This document shows, one piece after another, positions 13,601 to 25,510 of a DNA stretch of 64,000 nt. The translations under genes and the position numbers were made by a program. The notes under the pieces are model-generated. The model did not search any database, was not told where the DNA came from, and saw nothing but the letters and a program-made list of their open reading frames with translations. This DNA is from Varroa destructor. Lineage: Eukaryota; Arthropoda; Arachnida; Mesostigmata; Varroidae. The stretch is taken from positions 33,752,150 to 33,816,149 of the forward strand of contig NW_019211455.1 in assembly GCF_002443255.2 (NCBI RefSeq). Reading direction: 5' to 3'. Position 1 is the stretch's first letter, and every line of letters begins with the position of its first letter.

Positions 13601-16600
13601 GAGTTTCTGTAAGTTACCACAAATGCGTTACCATAGCTCAAAGTTTCGGTCAGCTACTTATTTTTTTCTAGAATTAGGTGCAAAAACCAAAATTGACCGC
13701 TGTACCTACCAAATAAGCCTGATGGATAATGCCTTTTATAGCTTTTCTTAGCAATGTAGTTGCAACAGGGTTGAATGAGATGCAACGTATACCCAGTTCA
13801 GTTTTTAATTCCGGCGGAAAAAGCTTAAATTCTCGCGAGGACGGAGTTTCACAGAGGAGAATCACGAGAGAACAACGACCTGTAGTAAGAAAATCCGCAC
13901 AACCATCGTCTTAATAATACACAAAATACCACATTAATGAATCCGAGACAAATAAAGCTAAGCGGACATAACGCTACTATACAATGCCTCTTCCCTACTA
14001 CGCCATACACTAATTAGTCTTTCATATATTCATGGTACGTTTTTTCCAGCTAAAATTCTTTCACTTAATATCCATATACATTTTTAAATAAATAATAGTC
14101 AGTCGAATAGAAAATGTATACTGCTGTCGATAATTTTCTGAAAAACAGACAAAAGAAAAATATATTCCGCACGCAAAATCTGTTGTTTGGTCTTTTTTTT
14201 TTTGTTGTTGGTAAAAGCAAACATTGTGTGAGTAGGTAAATGTGAAAAAATAAAGGCTAATCATAATCAACCACTTCCCGTATTGGAGAATTTTACTTCA
14301 TGACAAATTGGAACTCCAGTGTCAAATTTGATAATTATAACGTCAGCTAATCTAATGATTATAGGTGGATGTTACAATAGATACGGTTTTCCTACCGATA
14401 ATAGGAGTCTAGGCGCCTTTCAGTGTTTCTAAATAAGATTTCTTAAACTCTGACATTTCGTTTATCTGGACTTTCTAGGATAGCTTGTTCTATTTGAAAA
14501 TCCTCAATTTTTTATTTATTTATTCAGGTATTTCACCACTGCTAGCTGAGATACATTTTCACAGTGTAATTAACCAATGCAGTGATTACTCCTTTAATAA
14601 TGATTGATGTAATATGTTTATATTTCAAAACAAGGTTGTTTGGCTGCCCGCGATGTACGTGATGCTCTATGGAACCAGGAGTCGACTCACGCAATATGGC
14701 TTAAGTGAGCCGACATTATATTCATAGAAGCCGGAGTTGTCTGCGTGGCTAAAGCACATACTTTTGATAACATTACCATGGTAACCACAAACATACGATC
14801 AATTTCGGTATCGACAAATGTTCATTATGCCATTTTCAAATATGTTGGAAAAATCGTACATAAACAAAACCCTCCTTGGCAAATCTTTTAGTGGGGAAAA
14901 TTTTTGTTCAGACGGTAAGATAAGTCCAAAGCGAAGGGGAGGTATGTTTCGATAATTCTGCTACTTAATATGTTAGAAGAGTTCAAGTTGCCTGCTGATC
15001 TACGCACAGTTTGCACACGCGCATAACACACATGTTACTTCGCAACGGTCGAAGTCACAGTGTCTTGCGCTTTGTAGCCTTTAGCATGTTGTAGAAGACC
15101 TGTACAGACTCTTCTTGTCCTCTACCCACCAATTTAGCTAACAAGCTTGTGGCTGTCACTCGCACGGATATGTCCTATCTTCAACATTAAACTTTTCTCC
15201 CCAGTCATCAACTGCTTGTGTGGGGTCTTCATAATATACAACTTATACTACTACGTAGTATAACTGTGCATGCTAGTACACTAACATGCTCCCTTCAGTA
15301 CTTACTGACAATTATTTTTAGCAACGACGAAACGATCTTGATGTCAACCAATCGCAGCAGGGCCCAGAAAGGAAGAAGCGTTAAGAAGCAAATTTTTTAT
15401 ACACGACCCACTGCCTCTTATTACTCCATTAATCGCCAAACTGCATCATGTTGCCTGACAAATGAGCGTGAATAACTGGAGTGTGCCGGTCACCATCGCA
15501 AGTACTTACTCTAAACCCTTGCATATGGTTAAATTGCTTTGATCTCTGTCATTCAATAGCGTTTATTGATCATGGTACGGTGAACGAGATTGTACGTCGA
15601 CTTCAGGCTCCAAAGGTCGATAAAGAAAAAAACGTTTTCAACGCCTATTCTACCTCACCTTTTGCCGAAGTCAAAAAGTTGTCGAGTATGTAGGTTTTAT
15701 TTACTGAGAGGACTCTAGAGGTAAGAGTATTGCTCGACGGGATTCGGTTCAAGGGTAAGGTTTCGGACCTGAATAATACAATCCATTTCGGTTGGCCATG
15801 CAAAAACGGCAAAGATCTTGAATACGAAACAACTCATTAACAGGCCGAAAAGGTGCACTATCAACATGAAACTATTAGAGAGAAATCAAAAGCTCGGGTA
15901 CATCATAGACTAGGTAATGTGCACAAGAAATCATTCTAATTCGCCCTCAACGTCTTGTGGCAGTGTGGCAGACACTATGATTAGCTTCTACACAGAATTG
16001 TTACGGATGGCCAAGAGTGGTTTCGCAATGCCTATGTGAGATACAGACATAAACAGAGCTTCGAAAGATATGCCTAGACCCAAGGTTAACTCCAATTTAC
16101 ATCCCACACCATAATTTGCGCTTGATAAAATTGAAAAAGTCTGGAAAAGATTAGGCTATTTACGGAAAAGGTCGTTAGCGCGGTTCTTCTTGAATTTTGT
16201 ATAGCTCCAACGTTCTCCAAACCTCAAGTCGACGGATTACCACCCTTCTTGACCTTTAGCAAATTCAATTTGTAAACGTAAATTTGACGAAAAGGACGAT
16301 GTTAAGAACTGGATGAATGAATCCTTCAACACCAAGCCTGTAAACCTCTGGCGACAAGGAATAGCTAAACAGGTTGAAAGACGCTAATGTTAAACAACAA
16401 GCTAATTAAAGAAAATAGTTTTGTTGTTTGCTGATCTGTCTTATTCTTTCTTGCGTGACATTTCGCTAGAACCGTTTAACTAACGCGTGCTTCAATCTGA
16501 ACACATTCGCACTACAGCAAAACCTTGGTCTTTTCTAAAGCCTAATAGGTTTCAAACCTAGGCCTTGGTTCGAGACCTATTAGGGCCACCTTTTTTACTA

Positions 16601-19600
16601 TCCAACATTTCTTGCATATTTCAATTTTGCGATAATACGCTATTTGTCGTGGTAGCTTTTTTCTATTATGTAAAAGCAAAATTAACCCATCTTTAAAAAC
16701 CAAGCATTTCATCAATATCTTCATGTACTGTTGCAATTGTTCAACTTATCTCAAGATAAACCCTACTTATCACATTACGCACAGCTCGATTCAAGACTAT
16801 TAGTATTAAACTTCTTTTGTCGCCATTGCACGATTCTCATAGTAGGGTTCTTCTATTCATTTGAAATATCGTAATGAATTAGTTTAGCTTAGTTACTTTA
16901 GGCACCCCATAAACTATCTTTCATGTGATTAAGTAGAACACGAAGCAACACTTACAGTAAAATATCTAATACAAGTAAAAATCGAAACTTTTTGTGAATT
17001 ATTTTTTGCTTTTCGGCTTTTTTCTATTCAAGTTGCACCTTGTTGAAGTACCTCAACAGAAGAGTAATATGATAAATAAAATAAGTATTATATTTTTAAA
17101 TGTAATTTAAATAATTCTATGAAACGCAAATTTCCAGTACGTTAATATGAGTAAACCTACCAAACCTTCTATATTTTCTTAAACAGTCATGGAAGTCCTC
17201 GGTGTGCTTAAGAAACGCTGAAGGAATATCTTCGAGAACAATAATTCTACGGGAATCCTCCTCAAACAGAGATTTATACCTGAAAGGTAAGAAGCACGTG
17301 TAGCGTAAGGAGAACGCTAAACCGACTGTGTTGAATGAACGTCTGTTATTATCGTAAAATACAAAAGTAGGTACAGAGCTGAGTAAAAATAAACAAAAAT
17401 CAGGTTTTGTGTCCGGAAAAGCAGTTAGTTAACAGATGAAACAGATGACGTTGCAATTCTGAGCCCACTTTACTTCTAGCTATTAAACCTGTTTTCTTAT
17501 AACTGTGACCTTACTTCATTTTACACGTAGGGTTACGAAATGGCCGGTACATTAAGAGTACGATTATGGATACAAAAATTAAAAAAAAATGCAATGAACC
17601 TTCTCGATCTAATAAAATAGTAAATCTTATCTAAATCTGAAATAATTTCGGCTGATGGATGTGCTAACAATCGAAGTTGCTGGGTCAGTTTAACCCATCT
17701 CAAGTAGTTTAAATGCTTGTGACAGGAAAAGCCACCACTTTCTTGAATTGATTGATGACAATTGACAACACATGGTAAACACAGTGGATGCATAAACGTT
17801 TTATGAGAGCGAAAGAAAAATTTTATCTAGTATATTACCTGCTTCCTTGGAAAAGGAATTCAGTTAAGTTATCAATAATTTTCTCCCTCGGCGCTTCATC
17901 CCAACTTACGTATTTCCATCCATCCTCAACGTATCCGCTGGCTCCTACCGTCAACTGGAATTTATTCACCATAAAATAAGAATACGGTAAACGTAATATT
18001 ATTGGTATAATGTTTATTTTGAAACATTAAATTATTTGCCACATCATAAATCTGTTTTTACCTAGATCTTACTTTATAAGCTTTAAAATAATCAAGTTTT
18101 TTTGGCCTCGAATTGTGTCCTAAATGAGATCTCTGACAGTACACTTCTTTGGCTTAGTCTAATATATGAACACAGATGCGTGGCGCGTCTAAATGGAGAA
18201 TTGCTTGGTACCTTGCTTTTGAGATTGTATCTAGACAAAAATAGATATTTTAAGACTTAGTTCTGCTTGCGGGGAGATGTCGTATCGTTCCTAAAAGTCA
18301 CGTCTGTTAAACATAACTATCGACGGTGGTTACAGCTTCAATTCGCACCATACTCCGTTCCTTTTTTAATCTGCAAGTAACTCTTCAGTAGGAGCCGTCC
18401 ATAAACTGATATATGTAAATGTCAACTTGGCATAGCGTCGTTTAAATACGCTACACAGAGACCAATTTGGGACTCACAGTAGGCTGAAGTTCTTAAAAAC
18501 GCATAGGGTCGAAACTGCCGAAAATTCAAAAGGTGCAAGAAGTTTTAAGACGACAAATTCTTACAGTTTATTTTCTCAATTGAGCTTTAATATTATCTTG
18601 ATCTTGATATATTGATTGATATTATCTTCTCTAAAATGGCCGTTATATTCTGCATAAAAATTCGGGTATATCAAGAAACAATTTATAAACCCCATTCAAT
18701 TATTTTTTAGCCTTTGCGAACTCCTGTAGTGGTATCAATGGCGAGACACTAAAGTCAATTATCAGTATTTTTCGCCCAGAAATCACAAAGGTTCCGCAGT
18801 GGAAGGATTATGATGTAACCGAAAAAACAACAGAAGATCACCAACAAAAATGATGCGCGCTTAGTTTAGTAATATTCTTGTAAACATAAAAAGTGTTTGC
18901 TTTATATTCGGTTTTAATACTTTTTCGACCACTCAATTTGTATATATATATTTACGTTTGTCAAGAATATCCCGTTGGGGTGTTCCCGAACCTGGTCCTG
19001 GTTCCTCTGTAGCCTCATTTAAAATGCTGTAGACCATTTATTAGAGAATTATTACAAGAAGCTTTTCGCCATACGTGCACGGCGTATGTACATCAAGCAC
19101 ATTTAAAAAAAATTTCGGCCGGAAAAATACAACGGAAACTTCAGAGCTCATCTATACCGTTAAAAAGCGCAGACGCAACAACCGCTTTATTTCGATCAGG
19201 TCATTAACGAAGAAATTTCAGTTACCATGTCCGAACGGTCATGAACACCTCAAGTATAAGTCGTAATTTTGGGAAAGCTGACGCCTTCCAAGGCCAATAA
19301 AATTAAGGTCGCTGTCATTTGCGTTTCTGCTTAGCGAAGGAACAGGCCGTCTTCATCTCTTTTTCGACGACAAAACATTTTTGATATAACTGTTAGCTGT
19401 TGAAACGGTCTTTGACCTGCACACAAATCAGAGGATGTGCTTGCTGTGTTTGAAAGCAATTTATCAAGAAACTTGGAATTTGATGTTCAATGAAGGATAG
19501 GTTATCTCAGCATACTTTTCCTGAAGAGGTAAAAACATTACCAGCAAGCAAATTTAGCTTACGTGTTCTAGAAAATTTTACGCGACTATGAATTACACGT

Positions 19601-22600
19601 CTCCGAGAACAATAGTGCATCCGCTTATGCAAGCTTGTTAGAGCAGGACTGGCTGCTTGGGCATATGGTCGTCTTCTGTAATAAGCGCATATGGCCGCTG
19701 AAATGCTTGTTGTTTTGAACCAATTGGATTTATTATCGTTCGTAAGGAGCTGTTGAACGAGTTTCGGTATGACAATGTCCACTTGCTCACTAGAAACCGT
19801 GGGTTGGGCCCGAATTATACCGAAATGGCTATCAGAAGTGACACGTTTAGCACGTGCAAAACAGTTGAAATGCAAGCTTTTGTCTTAGAATCAAAAGAAG
19901 AAAATTGTGACAAGTATTTTTTGCATTTCTACATGAAACCAAATGAGCAACATTAAGGAAATTATGTAGAAACCGAATCTGAGTTCTCTCAAATTTCTTG
20001 TTGGGTAACTAATAGTGTATGTGTTTAGGCATCGTTACGACGGCTTTTTTTGTTCCTTAGTTCCGGTCGACTTTTTCCGATGGTTTATTGTAATCTTGTT
20101 AGTTGTTGGCAGTAAAGATCTGGGTAAATTGTCAACGATTCCATTCCAATACCACTTAACGTATTTTGTTTATATGGTTTCAAAGGCATCTAGCTATAAA
20201 AGCGGCCGACACCCAATGAGGTCGAGATGTGCCAGGAAGTTCTCTACTCAGCTTATAGCAACAAATTAATTTACTATGTATTCGTCATTACCCTTCCTGT
20301 TCCTCTTGTATCAATTTATTTTTACTTTCCAGAAATTTATAGGCCCAGTACTAAAGAACTCGCTTTTGTTACGGCTAAAATATACGGTTACAAATTTTAC
20401 CTACTACTGATGAGAAACTGGGGTAATCTATAGGCGTGAGGTTTGTAAAATATGATGGGTGCAAAATATCTTAAACTCCTGCAAAGCGGCGGTTACAACC
20501 TCCACCATGTGCGACCTGGCCTTGTCATGGAGAAATGAAGTTTACCTCGTCTATTAGGTTTTTGCTGTTGGTTAGGCCCATTCGATCGAACCAACTGCCA
20601 TTTATAGATCCTTCTCGGCCATTTGGACTCTCTCAGACATTTCCCAATGCATACAAGCCTTCCAATTCAATCAAACACAAATTATGGCCATTTCGAAGTG
20701 GAGTGTGGTGTTAACTCGGCGTCTAGACGTATCTTCCGAAGTTATGCTTACCTATATTCTATTACGACGTAGAAATGCCACTTCTGACAAGCTGTAACAA
20801 GTCTGCGTAAAGACATACTATGGCGACTGCGCGAGATGTTGAAGGCGAATTAGAAGCAGCACTCTCTCACGCGCTTTACCCACTTCATGTCACACCCAGG
20901 CTTTTAATACATAATCAACTTCCGCAGACTCATAATGCCTGACAATAGCCTATGTTCGCAGCTTATCTTATTGGCCAAGTCATGAGTGAGCTATCATCCG
21001 AGGACCTCATCGACTTTGGATGGCCGAAGGGTCTGTCGGAGCAGGGGTATACCCAACTAAGATTCCATTTTGAGACGCAATAAACTCCTTCAGACAATCT
21101 TTTCTGTAATCCAGTCCTTGCTGTACATGGCACGAATGGCTTAAGATTATTCGACAGTTTTCTGCTGACAACAGTTTTGCTGAAAGACAAAATAGAACAC
21201 TTTTCCACCTGAAGCCTCTGTCTTTGGAGCCTAAAGTCAACGCGAAATTCCGTTCACCAATCGTTGAAATTATACAATTATACAAATGAAAGCAAGCACT
21301 TTTGGATGGTATACTGAAGTAAAGAAGAAGAAAAGCAGACATCTAGAGAAGGTTCTTACTGACGCACTAATTTCCTTCGCTTCGCGGCCTAAAGCACTCA
21401 TCATAATTCTGAAAATATTCCTTGTTTAACCTGCGATTAGCTCTGTAGTAGTAACCCTGCATCAAACACATCTGTGAGTGCACATGCATTAAAACATCGC
21501 TTGGAAATAAATTTGACGCTAACAGCACGCCGAAATATCTAAAATAACCGCCGAAATAACCAAAAACTCTAAAACCCAAAAAAATAGTTAAGTTTTGGAG
21601 CTAATGCGAACGGCCCAATTCATAGTAGATATTCCCCTTTCTATTACAGCGGCCAGCTTTCATATAAAATATCCGTGATTATTAAAAGTAGCCTTTTGTA
21701 AAAGTTGGTGAACCTAGAAGCTCTTTTAACTTAATTCCTATTGACAAGCCTCCCTTTTCTCTAGTGAAATATTTTACGCACATTTAAAAAGTTGTGCGCA
21801 AGTTGGCAATAACGTAAACCGTTATTTTCGGGCAAAAACACCTTATGATTTCTGTGCTGTTCTCACCTAGCTCCCAAACAAAAAAAACGCCTGATTCCAT
21901 TATGACGCATTTGTGATTTTCTTCTAGAGAGAGATGGGGTGCTTTCATTGCTAAGAATAACTGGTGAATAGATTCGTTTAGCCAATTAGATATATTTTTC
22001 CGAAAGTTAATTGCTTTCAGTCATTGAGTGGGACGCTAATTTGGGAAAATCAAACCTTTCCAAGATTTGCTCGACTAAACGAGATTGTGATTCATACCGA
22101 AATTATCAGGAATTCATAAACTAACCTAATATTAAAAAAATCAATTAAAGTGGTGAAGCACATTACGCTAAACAGGGTAGCAAGATTCCAAGGAAATTTC
22201 AATGGAATAGCGGATGAGATTGATTTTACATGCACAGGTGGAATAAGGTTTGTTTATGTGTGTATTGGCTATTTTAAAGTAGAGGTCAACAACTTATCCA
22301 ACGAAAAATATCCGTTTAGTGTGGAAACGAACAGGAGAACGGGACAATTCGGAGCGATAAAGTAAAGAAGTCACGTAAAAAGTAACGCTGTAATGGAGCC
22401 ATAAGTTAAACTGTATGCGATGAGTCACTCGAACAAGGAGATAGAACAACTGCAGCAATGAAATGGGTCCACTGAATAAAGATAATACACTAGCCGAATC
22501 AGGCAAAAAAAAACTGTGAACTAACTGCAACGGAATAACGGACTTGAAGCTGCGATTTCTCAGGAGAATTGCAAGCACGTTTATGTAAAAGTGAAGGCCT

Positions 22601-23674
22601 GCAATGGAACTACAGTTTATACTAGGCTAAGTGTAACACGAGCTAAATTCGTTCACATCAAAGTGGGCTGATAAAGTAACTGTCGAAAGGTGACGGGTTA
22701 GACTGAGCAGAGTAATTACAGTGGGGATTCTTTTAGTTCATAGAATAACTTCTGCTGCTATCAATCATTTAGAATCACGAGTCCCTCTAGCATTATCTGC
22801 CTATATATGTTTATATATTCGACGTTAGCAAATGTGTATATATATATATACATATACATATGCATTTTCCCAAATCCGAATCAACCAATTAAAAGGACAC
22901 TTTTTTCTTATTGGGATCCTGAGTTTTCGTTTGTCCTCTTGAAAAGGCAAACCCTTAGAGTCGCGAGCATTGACGGATCGATGCGAATGTTTTACTTTTT
23001 TTTTATTTTAGTAGAAGCCTCCCAAGAGATGGTATTCAGAAACCTACTCCGATAAACAAATCAAATTTTGGGTTTTGTCCTAGATCTTTTGCGAACTAGT
23101 CCTTTTGAGTCTAACTTAACGAAATGCATTTGTTGAAACTCAATAACTTGTGAAAGTTGGCGACTTTGACCTTCCATTTATTTACTGGTGACAAATAATT
23201 ACACACCTTTTTAAATCGCGCTTTAAAGTGTCTCCGAGGATAAAATGTGCAAATATATTCAGCGATATCGATTAGCGCGGTATTAACGGAAAAATGAAAA
23301 AAATGTCTTTTTTGACTTCAATAATCGATTCTATTGTCTGGACTTCCGTACATAACTTATATCCTAGTTACCACAGAAACATCGTTTAGGAATCAACTTG
23401 CTAGCTTGCAATTTTCCCACGAGTCGACCGTAACTAAAAATGGCATGGCAAAAAGTGAGTGAAGTCGACTATAAATATTTATATTACATCTTACCCTCGT
23501 TACCCTCTCTAGATACCTGGTGTAATCTTGAATTATATTTCTGTCTATTACAGTTCATTACGTGGCTTTTTACGTATTTTAAACGAAGATGGTTTAGGCT
23601 ACACATAATAAATATTAATGCATCTCCCGACTGATTTTTCAATATGGTGACACTTTTTGCTATTGTCGTTGTTG

Positions 23675-23711
<37 letters not shown>

Positions 23712-25510
23712 TTCTCTCATATTTCTTGAATTGCATTTTTACGACGAATTTTACGGCCTGTAGCCGGTTGTGCTTAAAAAACGAGTACAAAAAAAAAAAT
23801 ACTTTTTTTTGTATGCTCCGCCCAAATTCAATAAAAAGGACCGTTGCTAGAAGCGCATAGTTTTGAGGTACGAAATTTGGCTAACTTAATATCAGTTATT
23901 TTCTACTCACTTCAACAGGTGCGATTTCTGGTCTGTAGCTTGCTTACACACATAAAGCTACTTAAGAATTACAGAAATGCTGGTGTCTCTTACCAGTAAC
24001 GCGTAGAACAGAATGCTAAAGGTTATATTAGGCCAGTTTATTAAAAAACTACGTCATATTTTTTGCATCTCATAGATAGGCCATAAAATAGATGCTACTT
24101 GCAAAATGGACTATTACATGACATTGACCTAATCTTCTTATCTCGAAAAGCGACATACCGCCTTATATACACAGTAGGTAATACTTCTGCGAACAACAAG
24201 AATAAAAACAAAAATCGTCGCATCGACAAATCTTATACGAAATTTGTTATAATTTTGTTAAGATATAGCGAATATTGTCTTTACAGAACATTTGTGGCAG
24301 ATTTTAGATCAACATTCTAGGTACTTCACGTAAGATAGTAGAAGATAGCAGAACTGTTCTTCGTTTTTATTTATTTTTTAATCAGACAACTTTTAGTTGT
24401 TTTTTTGGTTATTTCTATTGAAAAGTTTGGAATAAGGTTCTGCGTGTGGACATCACGAGCGCAAGTTTAAACAATATAATTTTTTTGTCCACAAAGAGCA
24501 CTTTTTTTAATTTTACATAGTAGCCATGGTAATCGATTGCGTTGAAAATGTATGCCAACTTTGTCGGATAACTTTCCAACTTCAACAGACCAAAGAATTT
24601 AAGTAGAAACATTTAAGAAAAATGTCAAATGTCGAACAGTTCTGCGGTGCGGTTACCCATATTTTGACGACAAACCAGGCCGCAAATGTGCGATATAAAC
24701 CCTAAATATGGGAAAACTTATAAAATACAGAAAGTGCCCAAAGCTAGTACCTCTGTATGCATTCTCCTTACTGTAATGAATAGCACTTTCTGCCGCAAAA
24801 ACAAAAAACAAAATAAAAATTTGTTTTATGATTTTCTTTGATCAGTTTAGCACGGATGTGATCATATATATACTTACGGGGTGCATCCATTCTTTTACGT
24901 GCACTCCATTCTCCTTTGCAAGAATTTTGAGGGTAACTGACTTACCACTACCCGTGGGACCCAAAATTAATAAAATCGGCGCTTTACCTGAAATTCCAAT
25001 ATGAAGAGCAACATTAAATATCTTTAGAATCTTTAGTTCTTACTTGGTTCTATTGAAATGACAATTTCTCTTCGAATGCAGCACATTAACCTATATATGC
25101 CATACTTCACATAGTAATTAAAATATATAAAAACCAGATATGAATTACAAAGTTGTATTAGGAAATAAATCGTAAATCGTTCCTCTAATACTGAAAAGGG
25201 CTATGTGAATTAGGATTCACCGTAACAAAAAATGGAATCATCAAGTATATAACCTACCAGAGTTTTTCTTCAATTCGGAAACTAAAGTGTTGTGTTTCAG
25301 CCACTCATTGACCTCATCGATTTTCTTCTTATGTACTGCCAACTCATCTCTACTGTGGGGTTCAAAACGTTCACACCATGTCCCATCTTCTGAAAGCTTT
25401 TTAACTTTTTTAATACGATTATCAGCAGTTCCAAACGACTCGGCTCCTCGTTTCTTGCTGACAGCCGGCTTAGGTGTACATAAAAGTGAACTCGATCCCC
25501 ATCTTGACAT
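9845..25510 (-). CDS. RAD17: RAD17 checkpoint clamp loader, whole gene (7 coding exons)
   Basis: RAD17 is the RFC1-like subunit that, with RFC2-5, loads the RAD9-HUS1-RAD1 ring at damaged DNA so that ATR signalling can start; it acts in the nucleus. Joined exons (high to low): 25510-25258, 24987-24878, 17954-17839, 17279-17161, 13879-13710, 13453-13276, 10602-9845. They total 1,704 nt with no frame break, giving 567 aa (human is about 670-680). Visible marks: conserved N-terminal block WCERFEPHS with ELAVHKKKI; Walker A GPTGSGKS (residues 94-101); Walker B IIVLEDIP with the acidic pair at 176-177; ISFNPVA; the sensor-like CDGDLR segment; the LFHSLGKILYAKRE block; and an acidic C-terminus ending EEIDSD, as in the family. 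Introns 2 (6.9 kb) and 4 (3.3 kb) carry mariner relics. A 3' splice site 6 nt upstream of the ATG suggests a non-coding first exon. The family call is secure; the exon edges are by eye. Confidence 0.95.
10603..13275 (-). other. RAD17 intron 6
   Basis: 2.7 kb without recognisable coding sequence. Contains an (AGTC)n run at 11505-11532. The part from 12.4 to 13.0 kb is less AT-rich than its surroundings and carries a short gcccagg/cctgggc hairpin at 12978-12995. Confidence 0.6.
11505..11532. repeat. (AGTC)n microsatellite
   Basis: Seven tandem AGTC units in RAD17 intron 6. Confidence 0.9.
13276..13453 (-). CDS. RAD17: RAD17 coding exon 6
   Basis: 178 nt, 59 codons plus one base. Encodes AEVDSVIQHCDGDLRMAVNL, the family's GDIRSAINSLQF region in the AAA+ lid, then a lysine-rich run ending KEQKNNK. 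The donor AAAG|GTAAGT is strong. The acceptor (tttatgatgtag|GCG) has a weak pyrimidine tract, so the left edge is the least certain boundary in the gene. The phase fits on both sides. Confidence 0.8.
13710..13879 (-). CDS. RAD17: RAD17 coding exon 5
   Basis: 170 nt, residues 200-256. Encodes GRCSLVILLCETPSS, LFPPELK and ISFNPVATTLLRKA, matching the family stretch RCPLIFIISDS ... LFPKEI ... ISFNPVAPT. Acceptor ttactacag|GTCGTT, donor TTTG|GTAGGT, ending in phase 0. Confidence 0.9.
15745..16095 (+). mobile_element. Decayed mariner transposase relic A (RAD17 intron 4)
   Basis: Broken reading frame on the plus strand resembling a mariner transposase in order: RFKGKVSDLNN with HFGWPCKNG (family RF..G...L.D..R.GRP), a HHRLGNVHKK block (family HL..LGKV.K), and LLHRIVTDGQEWF (family LHRIVTGDEKWI) followed by HKQSFERYA (family KQQS..W). 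Several stops interrupt it. Terminal inverted repeats were not found. It lies antisense to RAD17 between exons 5 and 4. Confidence 0.6.
16541..16584. repeat. 44-bp near-perfect palindrome (RAD17 intron 4)
   Basis: The left arm cctaataggtttcaaacctagg (16541-16562) and the inverted right arm (16563-16584) match at 19 of 22 positions with no spacer. As RNA, one mismatch would be a G-U pair. It could be the joined ends of a small transposon, a cruciform site, or an RNA hairpin. Confidence 0.6.
17161..17279 (-). CDS. RAD17: RAD17 coding exon 4 (Walker B)
   Basis: 119 nt. Encodes YKSLFEEDSRR, then IIVLEDIPSAF, then the EDFHDCLRKYRRFG block. Human RAD17 has ILVEDLPN followed by LHEVLRKYVRIGRC at the same place. 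Acceptor cctttcag|GTATAA, donor TTTG|GTAGGT. The final glycine codon is completed by exon 5. Confidence 0.9.
17839..17954 (-). CDS. RAD17: RAD17 coding exon 3
   Basis: 116 nt, 38 codons plus two bases. Includes VEDGWKYVSW and IIDNLTEFLFQGSR, which corresponds to the family's segment just before Walker B (human ...FKEFLLRATKY). Acceptor aattccag|TTG, donor AGCAG|GTAATA. The split arginine codon (AG+G) is completed by exon 4. Confidence 0.85.
19850..20260 (-). mobile_element. Decayed mariner transposase relic B1 (RAD17 intron 2)
   Basis: Minus-strand frame with KYVKWYWNGIVDNLP (family WWNWKGIVYFELLP), PDLYCQQLTRLQ (family SDLYCQQLDRL), GKSRPELRNKKSRR (family KRPELRNRKG), then NDA.THTLLVTQQEI (family DNARPHTS..TRQKL). 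Stops interrupt it, so it is inactive. It has the same orientation as relic B2, about 200 bp away. Confidence 0.7.
20440..20735 (-). mobile_element. Decayed mariner transposase relic B2 (RAD17 intron 2)
   Basis: Minus-strand remnant with IICV.LNWKACMHWEM (family LCVWWDWKG..H.EML), QLVRSNGPNQQQKPNRRGKL (family QLDRL...KRPALVNRRGV), a frame shift, and HDKARSHMVEVV (family HDNARPHVA.VV, at about 20494-20529). It repeats the same protein region as relic B1, so the two are separate insertions rather than pieces of one. N-terminal parts may extend towards 21.1 kb but are too worn to assign. Confidence 0.7.
23679..23708. repeat. (TA)n microsatellite
   Basis: 30-bp TA tract in RAD17 intron 2. It creates false Tyr-Ile open frames on both strands. 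Confidence 0.95.
24878..24987 (-). CDS. RAD17: RAD17 coding exon 2 (Walker A)
   Basis: 110 nt, residues 85-121. Encodes GKAPILLILGPTGSGKS and then KENGVHVKEWMHP. The P-loop lysine is residue 100. Acceptor atttcag|GTAAAG, donor CCC|GTAAGT. The entry phase (2 nt) fits exon 1. Intron 1 is only 270 bp; intron 2, which follows, is 6.9 kb. Confidence 0.9.
25258..25510 (-). CDS. RAD17: RAD17 coding exon 1
   Basis: Residues 1-84 plus one base. Starts MSRWGSSSLL, with a basic stretch RIKKVKK (residues 32-38) that could act as a nuclear localisation signal, then the family block WCERFEPHS and ELAVHKKKIDEV. The donor reads CTG|GTAGGT on the minus strand. An acceptor (cttacag) ends 6 nt upstream of the ATG, so transcription probably starts in an upstream non-coding exon that I could not find. 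Confidence 0.88.

Larger units (their letters stand above)
17955..24877 (-). other. RAD17 intron 2
   Basis: 6.9 kb. Holds mariner relics B1 and B2 at 19.85-20.74 kb and TA-rich runs near 22.84 and 23.68-23.71 kb. A plus-strand open block at 18711-18853 has an acceptor-like start and ends KTTEDHQQK, but nothing else supports it. The rest is featureless AT-rich sequence. Confidence 0.6.

Noticed and set aside
18711..18853. Terminal exon candidate in RAD17 intron 2 on the plus strand
   Set aside because: Good acceptor and a plausible 47-residue end, but no partner exon and no family; likely chance.
19507..19875. 122-codon minus-strand open frame next to mariner relic B1
   Set aside because: Composition is basic and Ser-rich, but nothing matches a transposase C-terminus or any host family.
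21007..21342. 111-codon minus-strand frame as the N-terminus of mariner relic B2
   Set aside because: One loose match (CLKEFIASQ) is not enough to extend the relic to 21.3 kb.
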